Source: JAGQRJ01 sp041402045 (lineage in GTDB: Bacteria; Planctomycetota; J058). Taken from it: a stretch of 64,000 bases of DNA. The notes beneath the pieces were generated by a model. It ran no database searches and was not told where the DNA came from. It saw only the letters and a list, made by a program, of their open reading frames with translations. Shown here one piece after another: positions 19,801-30,155 of the stretch. The translations under genes were made by a program, and so were the position numbers. The DNA lies in contig JAWKSZ010000015.1 of NCBI GenBank assembly GCA_041402045.1, positions 62,001 through 126,000 on the forward strand. The letters run 5' to 3'. Position 1 is the first letter of the stretch; each line of letters opens with the position of its first letter.

Positions 19801-19843
19801 GCGCGTGAGCCACCCCGACACGGGTGGGTCGTTGCGACACACC
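19801..19843. promoter_or_regulatory. Second palindromic enhancer (UAS) between divergent sigma-54 promoters
   Basis: Read on the minus strand this matches the block at 16101-16143 at 31 of 43 positions, including GTGTCGCAACGACCC (one base short of the GTGTCG-N3-CGACAC palindrome) and a second GTGTCG half-site 19 bp away. It lies 25 bp from the minus-strand promoter and 41 bp from the plus-strand promoter, nearly the same layout as the first copy. Confidence 0.65.
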
Positions 19844-19884
19844 CTTCGCGGACGCCCCGGGCTGCCCCCGCGGGCCGTTGCGCC

Positions 19885-19900
19885 CGGCACGGTCGCTGCT
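19885..19900 (+). promoter_or_regulatory. Sigma-54 promoter of the HtrA-like gene
   Basis: CGGCACGGTCGCTGCT fits the -24/-12 consensus at GGCAC, R and TGCW. The predicted start is about 19911, with AAGGAGG in the leader ahead of the ATG at 19939. Confidence 0.7.
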
Positions 19901-19938
19901 AAGCCGCGGGCGCACCCCCACCCCGAAGGAGGAACACC

Positions 19939-20631
19939 ATGAGGATCCCGCTCTCCGTCGCTGCGCTCCTGGCCGCTGCCTGCGCCGTCGCTGGCGCGCA
20001 GGTCGTCCCCGCCCCGGGGGTCGTGACCGTCGAGGCCGAGCCCGCGACCGACCTCAGCTGGGACGCCCTGCGCCTGCGCGCGCTGCTGCCCGACGCCGCG
20101 CGGCTGCTGACCCCGCCGCCGCGGGTCGGCGCGGGGGCCGTGGCCGGCGAACAGCGGGTGGTCACGTCCCGCGCGCTGGTCGAGGACGCCTCGAGGCTGC
20201 GGGTGCGCCTCGCGGACGGCCGGACCCTGGCCGCGTCCGTCGCCGCGGTGGACACCGCCAGCGACGCCGCGGTGCTCGCGGTCGCCGCCCCGCTCGAGGG
20301 GTGCGCGCCGTGCGCGCTGCCCCGGGCCCAGGCCTGGGGCGCGCTCCCGGGAGGTCCGGTCCTGGCGCTGCTCGAGCCCGGCGCGACGCTGCCCCCGGGC
20401 GCGCCGTTGATCTCCGTCGAGGGCGAGCTCCTGGGCTACGCCGCCCGCTCGGTGCGCGTGCCCGTGTTCGGCGACCTCGCCCTGAGCTACGCCTGGGCGA
20501 CCCCCGCGGCCCAGGTCGAGCCGCTGCTGGAGCGCGCGGCCCCCGCAGGCCCGCTCGGCTGGAGCGACCTCTGGGCCCCCTGGGGCGGGAGGTCCCTCGC
20601 CCTGCCCGGCGCGCACGACCTCGCGCGCTAG
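19939..20631 (+). CDS. Secreted HtrA-like protein lacking the catalytic residues
   Basis: A 230-aa protein with a signal peptide (cut near VAGAQ). RVVTSRALVEDASRLRVRLADG and DTASDAAVLAV align with the HtrA/DegP segments around the catalytic His and Asp, but the His position in TNxHV is replaced by SRALV. The GNSGG serine motif is also absent; the matching region reads GAPLISVEGELLGYA. It is therefore probably a pseudoprotease that binds rather than cuts peptides. No PDZ domain follows. The sigma-54 promoter and UAS place it in the NtrC-type regulon. Confidence 0.72.
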   Translation: MRIPLSVAALLAAACAVAGAQVVPAPGVVTVEAEPATDLSWDALRLRALLPDAARLLTPPPRVGAGAVAGEQRVVTSRALVEDASRLRVRLADGRTLAASVAAVDTASDAAVLAVAAPLEGCAPCALPRAQAWGALPGGPVLALLEPGATLPPGAPLISVEGELLGYAARSVRVPVFGDLALSYAWATPAAQVEPLLERAAPAGPLGWSDLWAPWGGRSLALPGAHDLAR

Positions 20632-20642
20632 CGGGCGCGATC

Positions 20643-20675
20643 GGCGGGGAGGCCCCGCTCCGGGGCCTCCCCGCC
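20643..20675. terminator. Bidirectional hairpin terminator
   Basis: A perfect 15-bp stem (GGCGGGGAGGCCCCG with its complement) closes a CTC loop between the convergent HtrA-like and ftsI genes. No T run follows in either direction. Confidence 0.65.
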
Positions 20676-20689
20676 CGGAGGACCAGCAG

Positions 20690-22558
20690 CTACCGCGGGC
20701 GGGCGGCCACCTCGGGCTCGGGCTTGGGGCTCGGGGGCACGTTCAGGATCTTGAGCGCCTGCACCGCGACCCGGCTGGCCAGGGGGCCGGCGGTCGTGCC
20801 GCCCCACACCCGACCCTTCTTGGTGGTCGGACCCCAGACCACCGCCGAGAACGCGATCCGCGGGTTCTCCGCCGGGGCGAAGCCGCAGAACGAGCCCACG
20901 ATCTCCTTCTCGTGATACCGGCCGTCGACCAGGAGCTTCGTCGTGCCGGTCTTGCCCGCGATCGTGAACTCGGCGTTCTTGGCGCGCTTGGCGGTGCCGT
21001 GCTCGCTGTTGACCACCGCGATCAGCGCCTCGCGCAGGGGGCCGTTGACCACCGCCGGGCTCAGGGGGCGCCCGAACACCTGGGGCTCGAAGGCCTGGAC
21101 CACGCCCCCGTCGGGGCCCACGAGGGCCTTCACCAGCCGCGGGCGGTAGACGGTCCCGCCGTTGGCCAGGGCGCCGTAGGCCAGGGCCATTTGCAGCGGG
21201 GTCACCGAGAACGCGTAGCCCTGGCCGACCGAGCCGAGCACGGTGGGCGAGTGCAGCTTCTCCAGGTTGCGGGTGTTGCCCGCGGACTCCCCCGCGATCC
21301 CGAGCCCGGTGGCGGCGCCGATCCCGAAGGCCTCCAGCGCGCGGTGCAGCCCCTCCTTGCCCAGGCGGTCGGCGATCTTGACCGCGCCCACGTTGCTCGA
21401 CTGGATCAGCACGTCGAGCTCGGTCACCGAGCCCACGAGGTGCACGTCGACGATCGCCTTGCGCCGTCCGGGGAGGTGCCAGGACTGGGGGCAGGAGATC
21501 GCGCGCTCGGGGCCGCCCAGGCCCTGCTCCCAGGCGGTGCCCACGATCAGCGGCTTGACCGTCGAGCCCGGCTCGTAGGTGTCGGTGATCGCGCGCAGGC
21601 GCAGGCCCTCCTGGAAGTTCGGGCCGAGGTCGCCGGGGTCGGCGGTGGGCCAGGACGCGATCGCGAGCACGTCGCCGGTGTGGGGGTCGACCACGACCAC
21701 CGCCGCGCCCTCGGGCTCGAACTCCGCGGCGGTGCGCTCGAGCTCGCGCACGGCGACGGCCTGAATGCTGCGGTCGAGGGTCAGGGCCACGTCGGCCCCG
21801 CGCTGCCCGGGGACCGCGGCGGTGCCCGGCACCACCAGCTCGCGCCCGCGCACGTCGAGGCGCACCTGCTCGTAGCCGTCTTGGCCCTGGAGCTGCGCGT
21901 CGAAGGTGCGCTCGAGGCCCACGGTGCCCTGGAGGACCTCGCGCCCGCGGGCCTCGTCCTCCGCCAGGCGAGTCAGGCCCACGACCTGCGCGGTCAGCGG
22001 CCCGAAGGGGTGCACCCGGATCGGCTCGACGCTCAGGCTCACGTGGCTGAGCTTGGCGGCGCGGATCGCGCGCACCTGCTCCGGGAGCAGCTTGCGCCGG
22101 CGCACGTAGAGCGAGCGCTCGCTGGCCACGTAGGCCTCGAGCTTGGCCCGCTCCTCGGGGGTGAAGCTCAGGAGCTCGTCCAGGGTCGCGACCAGCGCGG
22201 CCTGGTCCTCCGCCGAGCGCGCGCGGCCCTCGACCAGGAGGCTCCCGCGCTCGAGGGAGACGGTGGCCACGACCTCGCGCCCGCCGTCCTGGAACAGGAA
22301 ACGCCCGCGCTCGCCGAGGAGCACGCGCTTGCGCAGGTGCTGGCGCGCCGCGCGGTCCTTCCACTGGGCGTGCTGCGCGACCTGGAGCTGATACAGCCGC
22401 ACCGTGAGCAGCGCGTAGCCCACGAGCACCGCGATCAGCGCGGCCTTGGCCCAGCGCCGGCCGCTGGTCGTGGTCCGGGTCGGGGCGTGCAGCCGCAGGT
22501 GCGGGAGCGCGAGCTGCCAGGCGCGCAGCGCCTGGGCCACGAAGCTCGGCGCGCTCAC
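20690..22558 (-). CDS. ftsI: Class B penicillin-binding protein (FtsI/PBP3 type)
   Basis: A 622-aa protein that cross-links septal peptidoglycan. One membrane segment at about 38-58 is followed by a non-catalytic dimerisation domain and a transpeptidase domain. The active-site Ser is in GSTVK (about 331), SSN follows in IQSSNVG, and the third box is KTGT (about 535). The GTG start overlaps the ftsL-like stop (GTGA). The C-terminus is rich in P and E. It is encoded with ftsL alone, without mraZ, rsmH or mur genes next to it. Confidence 0.92.
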   Translation of the reverse strand: MSAPSFVAQALRAWQLALPHLRLHAPTRTTTSGRRWAKAALIAVLVGYALLTVRLYQLQVAQHAQWKDRAARQHLRKRVLLGERGRFLFQDGGREVVATVSLERGSLLVEGRARSAEDQAALVATLDELLSFTPEERAKLEAYVASERSLYVRRRKLLPEQVRAIRAAKLSHVSLSVEPIRVHPFGPLTAQVVGLTRLAEDEARGREVLQGTVGLERTFDAQLQGQDGYEQVRLDVRGRELVVPGTAAVPGQRGADVALTLDRSIQAVAVRELERTAAEFEPEGAAVVVVDPHTGDVLAIASWPTADPGDLGPNFQEGLRLRAITDTYEPGSTVKPLIVGTAWEQGLGGPERAISCPQSWHLPGRRKAIVDVHLVGSVTELDVLIQSSNVGAVKIADRLGKEGLHRALEAFGIGAATGLGIAGESAGNTRNLEKLHSPTVLGSVGQGYAFSVTPLQMALAYGALANGGTVYRPRLVKALVGPDGGVVQAFEPQVFGRPLSPAVVNGPLREALIAVVNSEHGTAKRAKNAEFTIAGKTGTTKLLVDGRYHEKEIVGSFCGFAPAENPRIAFSAVVWGPTTKKGRVWGGTTAGPLASRVAVQALKILNVPPSPKPEPEVAARPR

Positions 22559-22818
22559 TTCGGCGCCCCGGTCAGCGCCGCCAGCTCCTCGGGGCTCGCC
22601 ACGCCCAGGGTCACCGCCCGCTCCTGCAGGCGCTCGGGGGCCGAGGCCTGCTCGTAGCGCAGGCGGCAGGCCTTGGTCTCCTCCTCGAGCCGGGCCTTCT
22701 CGACCTCGAGCTCCCGGGCCTCGTAGGCCAGGCGCGTGGCCTCGACGTGCTCGCACACCGTGCTCAGGGCCACCAGACCCACGGCTCCGATCACCGCCAG
22801 ATAGCGCACCCAGGTCAT
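22555..22818 (-). CDS. ftsL: FtsL-like division protein
   Basis: An 87-aa bitopic protein: short cytoplasmic end, membrane segment at about 5-22 (YLAVIGAVGLVALSTV), then a coiled coil (YEARELEVEKARLEEETKACRLRYEQ) in the periplasm. Length, topology and position directly ahead of ftsI fit FtsL, which joins the FtsQLB complex activating septal PBPs. GGGGGAG precedes the ATG. The sequence of FtsL is poorly conserved, so the call rests on context and architecture. Confidence 0.78.
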   Translation of the reverse strand: MTWVRYLAVIGAVGLVALSTVCEHVEATRLAYEARELEVEKARLEEETKACRLRYEQASAPERLQERAVTLGVASPEELAALTGAPK

Positions 22819-22983
22819 GGCACTCCCCCGTGGACTACTCGTCGGCAGATCCGGGCCCGGACTGAACCCGCCGCTGACGCCAGCGATCCGGCAGGGCTGC
22901 CGGGGGTCCGGTGCCCGCCGACCGCGCCGCCGGGGGTTGGGCCGCTGGCCCGCCGCTTGCGCGCGGCCGCGCGGGAGGTGGGC

Positions 22984-25502
22984 GTGGAGGTCTGGAACGA
23001 GGTCGGGCTGCTCATGCTCTGGCTCGGCGGGATAGGCGCCGGGCTGCTGTCGATCCTGTATCTCGAGGAGCTGTGGGCGACCCGTCGGCCGCGGTTCGCG
23101 CGGGTCGATCCTCGCCGCACGCGGCTGCTCGGGGCCTGGCACCGCTGGGCCCGCGAGTCGCCGTTCCTGGCGGCGCTGATCGCGGGGCCGTTCGTGCTCG
23201 CCGGACTCGCCGCGCTGGGGATCGTCGGGGCTTGGGCCACCGTTGGGCTCAGCGAGCTCCGGCTCTCGGACGACGGGGACGTGGTGGTGATCTACTGGAG
23301 CGGGGAGATCAGCTCCAACGACCCGTTCCCCGCGAGCTCGATCGCCTCCAACAACCTGGCCCCCGACGGCGGGGGCCTGAGCCCCAACAACGTCCACCTG
23401 GTCGACGTCCGCGTGCTCTGGAGCGCCGACGACCCCGCGAGCGACGGCGAGGACGCCGCCGTCGGCGACGCCCTGGTCCTGTTCACCACCACCGACGGCG
23501 CGGCGTTCACCCTCTGGGGCGCTCACTTCGACGGCTGTTGCTTCACCCCGCCGGCCCAGCTCCGCTGCCTAGAGCGCGATCCCTTGCAGCCAGTCCGCCT
23601 GGAAGGGTTCGGCGCGCTGACCGTGCCCGGCCGCTCGGGCTCGCGCTGGGTCCTCCTGGGAGACGTCGCGACCCGCGGCCGGACCGGGCACGCGCTGGCG
23701 CACTGGGCGTTCCGCAGCGACGTGCGCAACCGCGGGCGGACCACGGACCCCCGACCGAGCACGGGCGCGGGGGCCTACGAGCACGGCTTCGCCGTCGACG
23801 CGGAGGTCCTCGCCGGCGAGGCGGTCACGAGCTACGGCCTGGTCTCCGACGGGCTGTCCGGCTTCGCGCGCTACGCCAGCTCGATCGAGCCCGCCGCGTC
23901 GGCGAGCCCGCTCGACCCACCGACCCAGGCGCGCGTGCCCGGCGCCGCCCACGCAAGCCGGGGCGAGGCCGCGAGCTTCGCCAGCGCGCTCTACACCGTG
24001 ACCGACGGGCGCCTCCTCACGCGCCGGCTGGACCTGGCGACCCTCGGCTTCGACCCCCCACAGGTCGTGGCCACCCTCGAGCCCGACGTCGTGTGGCGTC
24101 CGGGGATCGCCGCCCTCGACGGCTGGGCCTTCGTCGGCACCGCCCGCGCCGCGGGCCCGCGGGCCGAGGGCCTGGTCGCGCTCCACGTCCCCAGCGGCGC
24201 GCAGCGGGTCCTGCGCCCAACGCTCCCGGGCCAGGTGCAGGTCGACCCCGTCGACCCCTGGGCCTTCGGCGCGGACCAGGGCCTGCGCGAGACCGTGGCC
24301 CTGTGGGCGGCGGAGGAGGCGGAGGGCGCCGCCGGGCTCTACGCCGCGCGCCTCGACGACGACGGCGCCTTCGCCCCCGGCGGCTGAGCCACGCCGCGAG
24401 CGAGCTGGTCCCCGTCGGCGGGCGCCCTTACCGCGCGCGGCTGAGCGCCGACGGCGCCTGGCTGGCCACGGTCTACGCCGAGGCCCGCCAGCGCGGCGAC
24501 GACCGCTACCAGACCTTGAGCGCGGTCGCCTACCGCTGCCCGCGGGCCGACGCCCCGCGGCCCCTGTGCTTCTCGCCGCCGCGGACCCTGACCTCGGCGC
24601 GCCTGCCGGTGAGCGACCTGGCCTGGCCGGGGGGCTCGGGCTACCGCGGACTCCAGTCGACCCCAGACGACCTGGCCCTGCTCTACGAGCAGTCCGACGC
24701 CGACGCCGACCGGGTGCTGATCGGCGGGCTGCGGGTGGAGGGGCTGGACGTGGCCCCCCTGCCCCCGGTCGCGCTCCTGACCCTCGCGCCCTGGCCCGAG
24801 GGCGAGGTGCGCCTAGGACGCAACGTGCAGAGCGCGCCCGACGGCGAGGCCCTGCTCGTGGTCCACACTCAGGCCACGCCCCTGGGCGAGGGCGTGTTCG
24901 CAAGCCGGCTCGCCCGCGGGCGCGTGACCGACGCCGCGCTCCCGATCGGCGCGCCATACCCGCAGGACTCCCTCGCCCGGCGCCCCGGCGGGCTGCTCCC
25001 GCCCCAGGCGCTGAGCAGCACCTCGTGGGGCGAGACGTCGATCCTGTTCTACGGGGCGCGGGACGCCGACGACTTCGGCTACGGCGCGCTGTTCACACGC
25101 AAGCTCGACCTGTACGCCCGGGGCTCCCTGCAGACCCGGCTCGTGCCGGCGCCCTACCTGGCAGAAGTGGGCGCGCGCTGGAAGGAGTCCCCGCTCCCGA
25201 TTCGCCTCGACCACCAAGACCTGCCGGTCCAGGACGTGCAGGCGCTCCGGCAGGGAACCTCGATCCTCGTGCTCTTCACCCAGGATCGGCACGCCTGGGC
25301 CCAGCGCTCGGGCGACGGCGTGGACTTCCTCACCCTGAACGGCGACCCCAACCCGGCCCTGGTCGACAACGACACCTCCGAGGGCCTGGTGTGGGCCCGC
25401 ATGGAGCCTGATCCCGAGGGCTTTGGCTGGATCGTGCTCCTCGCCAAGCGCGACGGCGACGGCGACCTGCGCCTGGGCCTGCGCGCGGGGAGTGGGTTCT
25501 AG
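22984..25502 (+). pseudogene. Membrane-anchored secreted protein split by a frameshift near 24385
   Basis: The first part (GTG 22984 to TGA 24387; ATG 23014 is an alternative start) has two membrane segments (about 10-30 and 58-82) and a large extracytoplasmic region starting LRLSDDGDVVVIYWSGE. The matching continuation is in the -1 frame from about 24383 to TAG 25502 (SHAASELVPVGGRPYRARLSADGAWLATVY). Both parts look like one beta-propeller-type protein (repeated W/F-G-D strands) of about 835 residues. One extra C in GGCGGCTGAGCC would restore a continuous reading frame. It may be a true null allele or an assembly error. No enzyme motif recognised. Confidence 0.7.
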
Positions 25503-25529
25503 CGTTCACGTCGGGCCCCTGCCCCCGAC

Positions 25530-25541
25530 TACACTGACGCC
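25530..25541 (+). promoter_or_regulatory. Leaderless-type -10 element of the 25542 gene
   Basis: TACACT at 25530-25535 ends exactly six bases before the ATG at 25542, and there is no ribosome binding site. TTCACG at 25505 may be a weak -35. Confidence 0.5.
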
Positions 25542-26624
25542 ATGAGCGAGCCCCCTCCGACCGCCGCGCCTCGGCTGGGCTACGTGCCCCAGCTCGACGG
25601 GCTGCGCGCGCTGGCGGTGGGGGCGGTCCTGATCACGCACTTCCTCCCCGAGACCGAGCTCGCGCGTCGCGTGGACTGGGGCGTCCTCGGCGTGCGGCTG
25701 TTCTTCGTGCTCAGCGGGTTCCTGATCACGCGGATCCTGCTCGACGCCCGGAGTCAGCGCGACCAGGGCGCGCTGAGCCTGGGCCAGGCGCTGCGCACGT
25801 TCTACCTGCGCCGGGTGCTGCGGATCTTCCCGATCTACTACCTGACCGTCGCGGTCATGTCCCTGGCCAGCCCCACGATCCGGGCCCAGGCCTGGGTGTT
25901 CCTGCTCTACCTACAGAACCTGCTCTTCGCCTGGGAGGGGAGCTACGGCGTGGCCCCGCACTTCTGGACCCTGGCGGTCGAGGAGCAGTTCTACCTGCTG
26001 TGGCCGGCGGCGGTGCTCCTGCTCCCGCGGCGCGCGCTGGTGGGCTGCGTGCTGGCCCTGATCGCGGCAGCCCCCGCCTGGCGCCTGGGGGTCCTGCTCC
26101 TGGGCGGGGCCGAGGTCACGGCGCGGGTGTTCACCCTGGGCTGCACCGACACCCTCGGCCTCGGCGCCCTGCTCGCTCTCGCAGGCGCCGGGCGCTGGCT
26201 CCGCCCGCTCGGCGTCGCGGGCGCCCTGGCCCTGATCCCGCTGCTCCTGTGCCACGCCCTGCGCTGGGGCGACCCGGCCTGGATCGTGCTCGGCGACCTG
26301 GCCCTCGGCGCGGTGGGCGTGGCCTGGGTCGCGCGCTTGGTGCGCGGCGGGACGGGGCTCGACCAGCGCCTGCTCGCGAGCCGGCCCCTCGTCTACCTGG
26401 GCCGGATCAGCTACGGGATCTACGTCTACCACTTCTTCGTGCCCCGCCAGCTCGCGCGCGTGTTCGCGAAGCTCGACTGGAGCGTAGGGCCGCTGACCCT
26501 CGCCGCGCTGAGCGCGGTCGCCTCGATCGCCCTGGCCAGCGCGAGCTGGGTCCTCCTCGAGCGGCCTCTGGCCCGGCTCAAGCGCCGGCTGCCCTACCGC
26601 GAGGAGCCCCAACCCACGACTTAA
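25542..26624 (+). CDS. OafA/YrhL-type membrane acyltransferase (acyltransferase family 3)
   Basis: A 360-aa integral membrane protein of about ten helices. The N-terminus YVPQLDGLRALAVGAVLITHF carries the conserved DGLRA...H motif of this family, and GVRLFFVLSGFLITRILL with the following RR..RI.P.Y block is also typical. These enzymes transfer acetyl or other acyl groups to sugars of O-antigen, peptidoglycan or secreted glycans. No SGNH domain is attached. It is a monocistron, followed by a tandem-repeat array. Substrate unknown. Confidence 0.93.
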   Translation: MSEPPPTAAPRLGYVPQLDGLRALAVGAVLITHFLPETELARRVDWGVLGVRLFFVLSGFLITRILLDARSQRDQGALSLGQALRTFYLRRVLRIFPIYYLTVAVMSLASPTIRAQAWVFLLYLQNLLFAWEGSYGVAPHFWTLAVEEQFYLLWPAAVLLLPRRALVGCVLALIAAAPAWRLGVLLLGGAEVTARVFTLGCTDTLGLGALLALAGAGRWLRPLGVAGALALIPLLLCHALRWGDPAWIVLGDLALGAVGVAWVARLVRGGTGLDQRLLASRPLVYLGRISYGIYVYHFFVPRQLARVFAKLDWSVGPLTLAALSAVASIALASASWVLLERPLARLKRRLPYREEPQPTT

Positions 26625-26687
26625 CGGTTCGCGAAGGGGTTACGCGTCGCGCGCCCCCGCCGTGCACGTTCGCCAAAGGCCTTACGA

Positions 26688-27027
26688 GTAGGTCGACCTA
26701 CGCTGCAGGCGTTCACGAACGGGTGTACGAGTAGGTCGACCTACTCTGCAGGCGTTCACGAACGGGTGTACGAGTGGGTCGACCTACGCTGCAGGCGTTC
26801 CCGAACGGGTGTACGAGTGGGTCGACCTACGCTGCAGGCGTTCCCGAACGGGTGTGCGGTGGGTCGACCTACTCTGCGGGCGTTCGCGAACGGGGTACGG
26901 AGTGGGTCGACCACCTCTGCGGGCGTTCGCGAACGGGTAGAGTGGGTCGACCTACGCTGCGGGCGTTCCCGAACGGGTGTACGAGTGGGTCGACCTACGC
27001 TGCAGGCGTTCCCGAAGGACTTACGTC
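26688..27027. repeat. Eight-unit 43-bp tandem array rich in palindromes
   Basis: Units start at 26688, 26731, 26774, 26817, 26859, 26902, 26942 and 26985, so the period is 43 bp with single copies of 42 and 40. Each unit holds GTAGGTCGACCTAC or its GTGGGTCGACC variant, CTGCAGG or CTGCGGG, and GTTCNCGAACGGG. Degenerate ends of the unit (TTCGCGAAGGGGTTACG, TTCGCAAAGGGCTTACG) flank the array on both sides, from about 26630 to 27055. Frames through it encode only repeats and are not taken as genes. The spacing and lack of unique spacers rule out CRISPR. Confidence 0.88.
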
Positions 27028-27050
27028 CAGATCGCCCCTTCGCAAAGGGC

Positions 27051-28550
<1,500 letters not shown>

Positions 28551-28562
28551 GTCGGTAGTCTA
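28551..28562 (-). promoter_or_regulatory. Leaderless-type -10 element of the 28550 regulator
   Basis: On the minus strand TAGACT (28562-28557) ends six bases before the GTG at 28550. The leader would be absent or a base or two long. Confidence 0.5.
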
Positions 28563-28616
28563 CCGGACAACCCAGGCGGAACTGAGCGGCAGTGTCAGGA
28601 GCGACCCGGGGCTCTG

Positions 28617-29240
28617 CCTCCCGACCGCCGGCGCGCCCTGCGAGCGGGCGAAGCCCGCGAGCGCGCAGCCGCGGCACGCCGCCTCCCGACCGCCGGCGCG
28701 CCCTGCGAGCGGCAAGCCGCGAGCGCGCAGCTTCGCGCCGCCTCCCGACCGCCGGGCCTGCGGAGCGGGCGAAGCCCGCGAGCGCGCAGCCGCGGCGAAG
28801 CCGCGGCGAGCCCCTTGGGGGTGAGGCCGAGGGCTTTGCTCCCGACCGCCGGCGCGCCCTGCGAGCGGGCGAAGCCCGCGAGCGCGCAGCCGCGGCGAAG
28901 CGCGGCGAGCCCTTGGGGGTGAGGCCGAGGGGCTTTGCCTCCCGACCGCCGGCGCGCCCTGCGAGCGGGCGAAGCCCGCGAGCGCGCAGCCGCGGCACGC
29001 CGCCTCCCGACCGCCGGCGCGCCCTGCGAGCGGGCGAAGCCCGCGAGCGCGCAGCCGCGGCGAAGCCGCCTCCCGACCGCCGGCGCGCCCTGCGAGCGGG
29101 CGAAGCCCGCGAGCGCGCAGCCGCGGCGAAGCCGCCTCCCGACCGCCGGCGCGCCCTGCGAGCGGGCGAAGCCCGCGAGCGCGCAGCCGCGGCGAAGCCG
29201 CGGCGAGCCCCTTGGGGGTGAGGCCGAGGGGCTTTGCCCC
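28617..29240. repeat. 66-bp hairpin repeat array with GAA triloops
   Basis: About eight copies of a unit beginning CCTCCCGACCGCCGG start near 28617, 28680, 28740, 28841, 28938, 29003, 29069 and 29135; the last three are exactly 66 bp apart. Each contains GCGGGCGAAGCCCGC, a stem with a GAA loop, and GCGCGCAGCCGCGG. Three interruptions carry CCCCTTGGGGGTGAGGCCGAGG, also found at 61.8-61.98 kb. Because 66 is divisible by three, long frames run through it and encode a 22-residue Ala/Arg repeat; these are judged non-coding. The stretch separates two minus-strand genes. Confidence 0.85.
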
Positions 29241-29273
29241 GAGGCCGAGGTGGGACAGACCCCTGCAACAGGC

Positions 29274-29300
29274 CGAGGGGGTCTGGGACAGACCCCCTCG
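29274..29300 (-). terminator. Hairpin terminator of the VWA gene
   Basis: A perfect 12-bp stem, CGAGGGGGTCTG paired with CAGACCCCCTCG around a GGA loop, begins just past the stop at 29303. A partial second copy (GGGACAGACCCC) lies 30 bp further on. The same GGA-loop design ends the gene at 62021. Confidence 0.65.
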
Positions 29301-29302
29301 CA

Positions 29303-30019
29303 TTAAGGCACGTCGACGTAGACCCCCGAGTTGTCGCTGGCGACACCTTGGCAGAAGGCGCGGTAGGAGCCCGAGGCCGCGATCCCGAACACGTTGACCG
29401 AGGCGCCCTGGGCGTTGGCGCTGGCGATCATGCGCCGGTGGCCGGCGGCTCCGTTGGCGCCGCAGTTGGGCGCGCCGTCGGTCAGGAGGACCACGGCCAT
29501 GTTCTCGCGGTCGGAGAGCGCGACCGCGGTCGCGGGGCCGGTGCCCGTGGCCCCGGTCGGCCGCAGCGCGGCGACCCAGGCCTCGGCGCTGGCCTTGTTG
29601 GGCGGCGTGGCGTCGACCACCGCCGGCTGCCAGGTCCGCGCGCTGCAGTCGTAGCTGACCACGTTGAAGCGGAAGTTCTCGGAGAGCCCGCGGATCGAGC
29701 GGATCAGCTCGGCCTGGGCGCGCTCGATCCGCGTCCCGCTGGCGACGGTCCCGTCGGGCCGGGTGTAGCTCTGGGTGTCCCAGCCCATGGAGCCCGAGAC
29801 GTCGATCACGTAGACGATCGTGTCGTTCTCCGAGTCGATCTCCTCGCCAATGAAGGTCGGCGGGAGGTCGTCGTCCGGCTCCACCGGCACGTCGATCGGC
29901 GGGTCGCCCTCGTAGGTCGGGTGCGCCAGCGGGAGGTCCAGGTCCCCCTGCTGCGCGCCCGCCGTCCCGGCCCCGCAGGCCACCCATACACCGATCGCGA
30001 ACACAGCGTTCCTGAGCAT
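29303..30019 (-). CDS. Secreted von Willebrand factor A domain protein
   Basis: A 238-aa protein with a signal peptide (cut near AGAQQ). After a 40-residue acidic/proline linker the VWA domain begins at about 68. The metal-ion-dependent adhesion site is intact: D73, S75 and S77 in DVSGSM, a Thr in TGTGPAT, and LTDGAPNCG. Three or more cysteines suggest disulfides in the periplasm. The ATG at 30019 has GGGGAAG upstream. VWA proteins bind protein or carbohydrate partners through Mg2+; the partner here is unknown. Confidence 0.88.
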   Translation of the reverse strand: MLRNAVFAIGVWVACGAGTAGAQQGDLDLPLAHPTYEGDPPIDVPVEPDDDLPPTFIGEEIDSENDTIVYVIDVSGSMGWDTQSYTRPDGTVASGTRIERAQAELIRSIRGLSENFRFNVVSYDCSARTWQPAVVDATPPNKASAEAWVAALRPTGATGTGPATAVALSDRENMAVVLLTDGAPNCGANGAAGHRRMIASANAQGASVNVFGIAASGSYRAFCQGVASDNSGVYVDVP

Positions 30020-30155
30020 TGCTTCCCCGAATCCCAACCCGTTCCACGGAGAGAGACGCGCGCGGCGCGCCGCGCCTTGCGCAGGAGTTCGCGTGGGCGC
30101 GCGGGGTTGCCTGGACGCCGGTGCGAGGCCGCGCCGACAGGAACCAGAAATCCGC

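Noticed and set aside
26688..27027. CRISPR array
   Set aside because: Units are directly contiguous with no unique spacers, and no cas gene is in the window.
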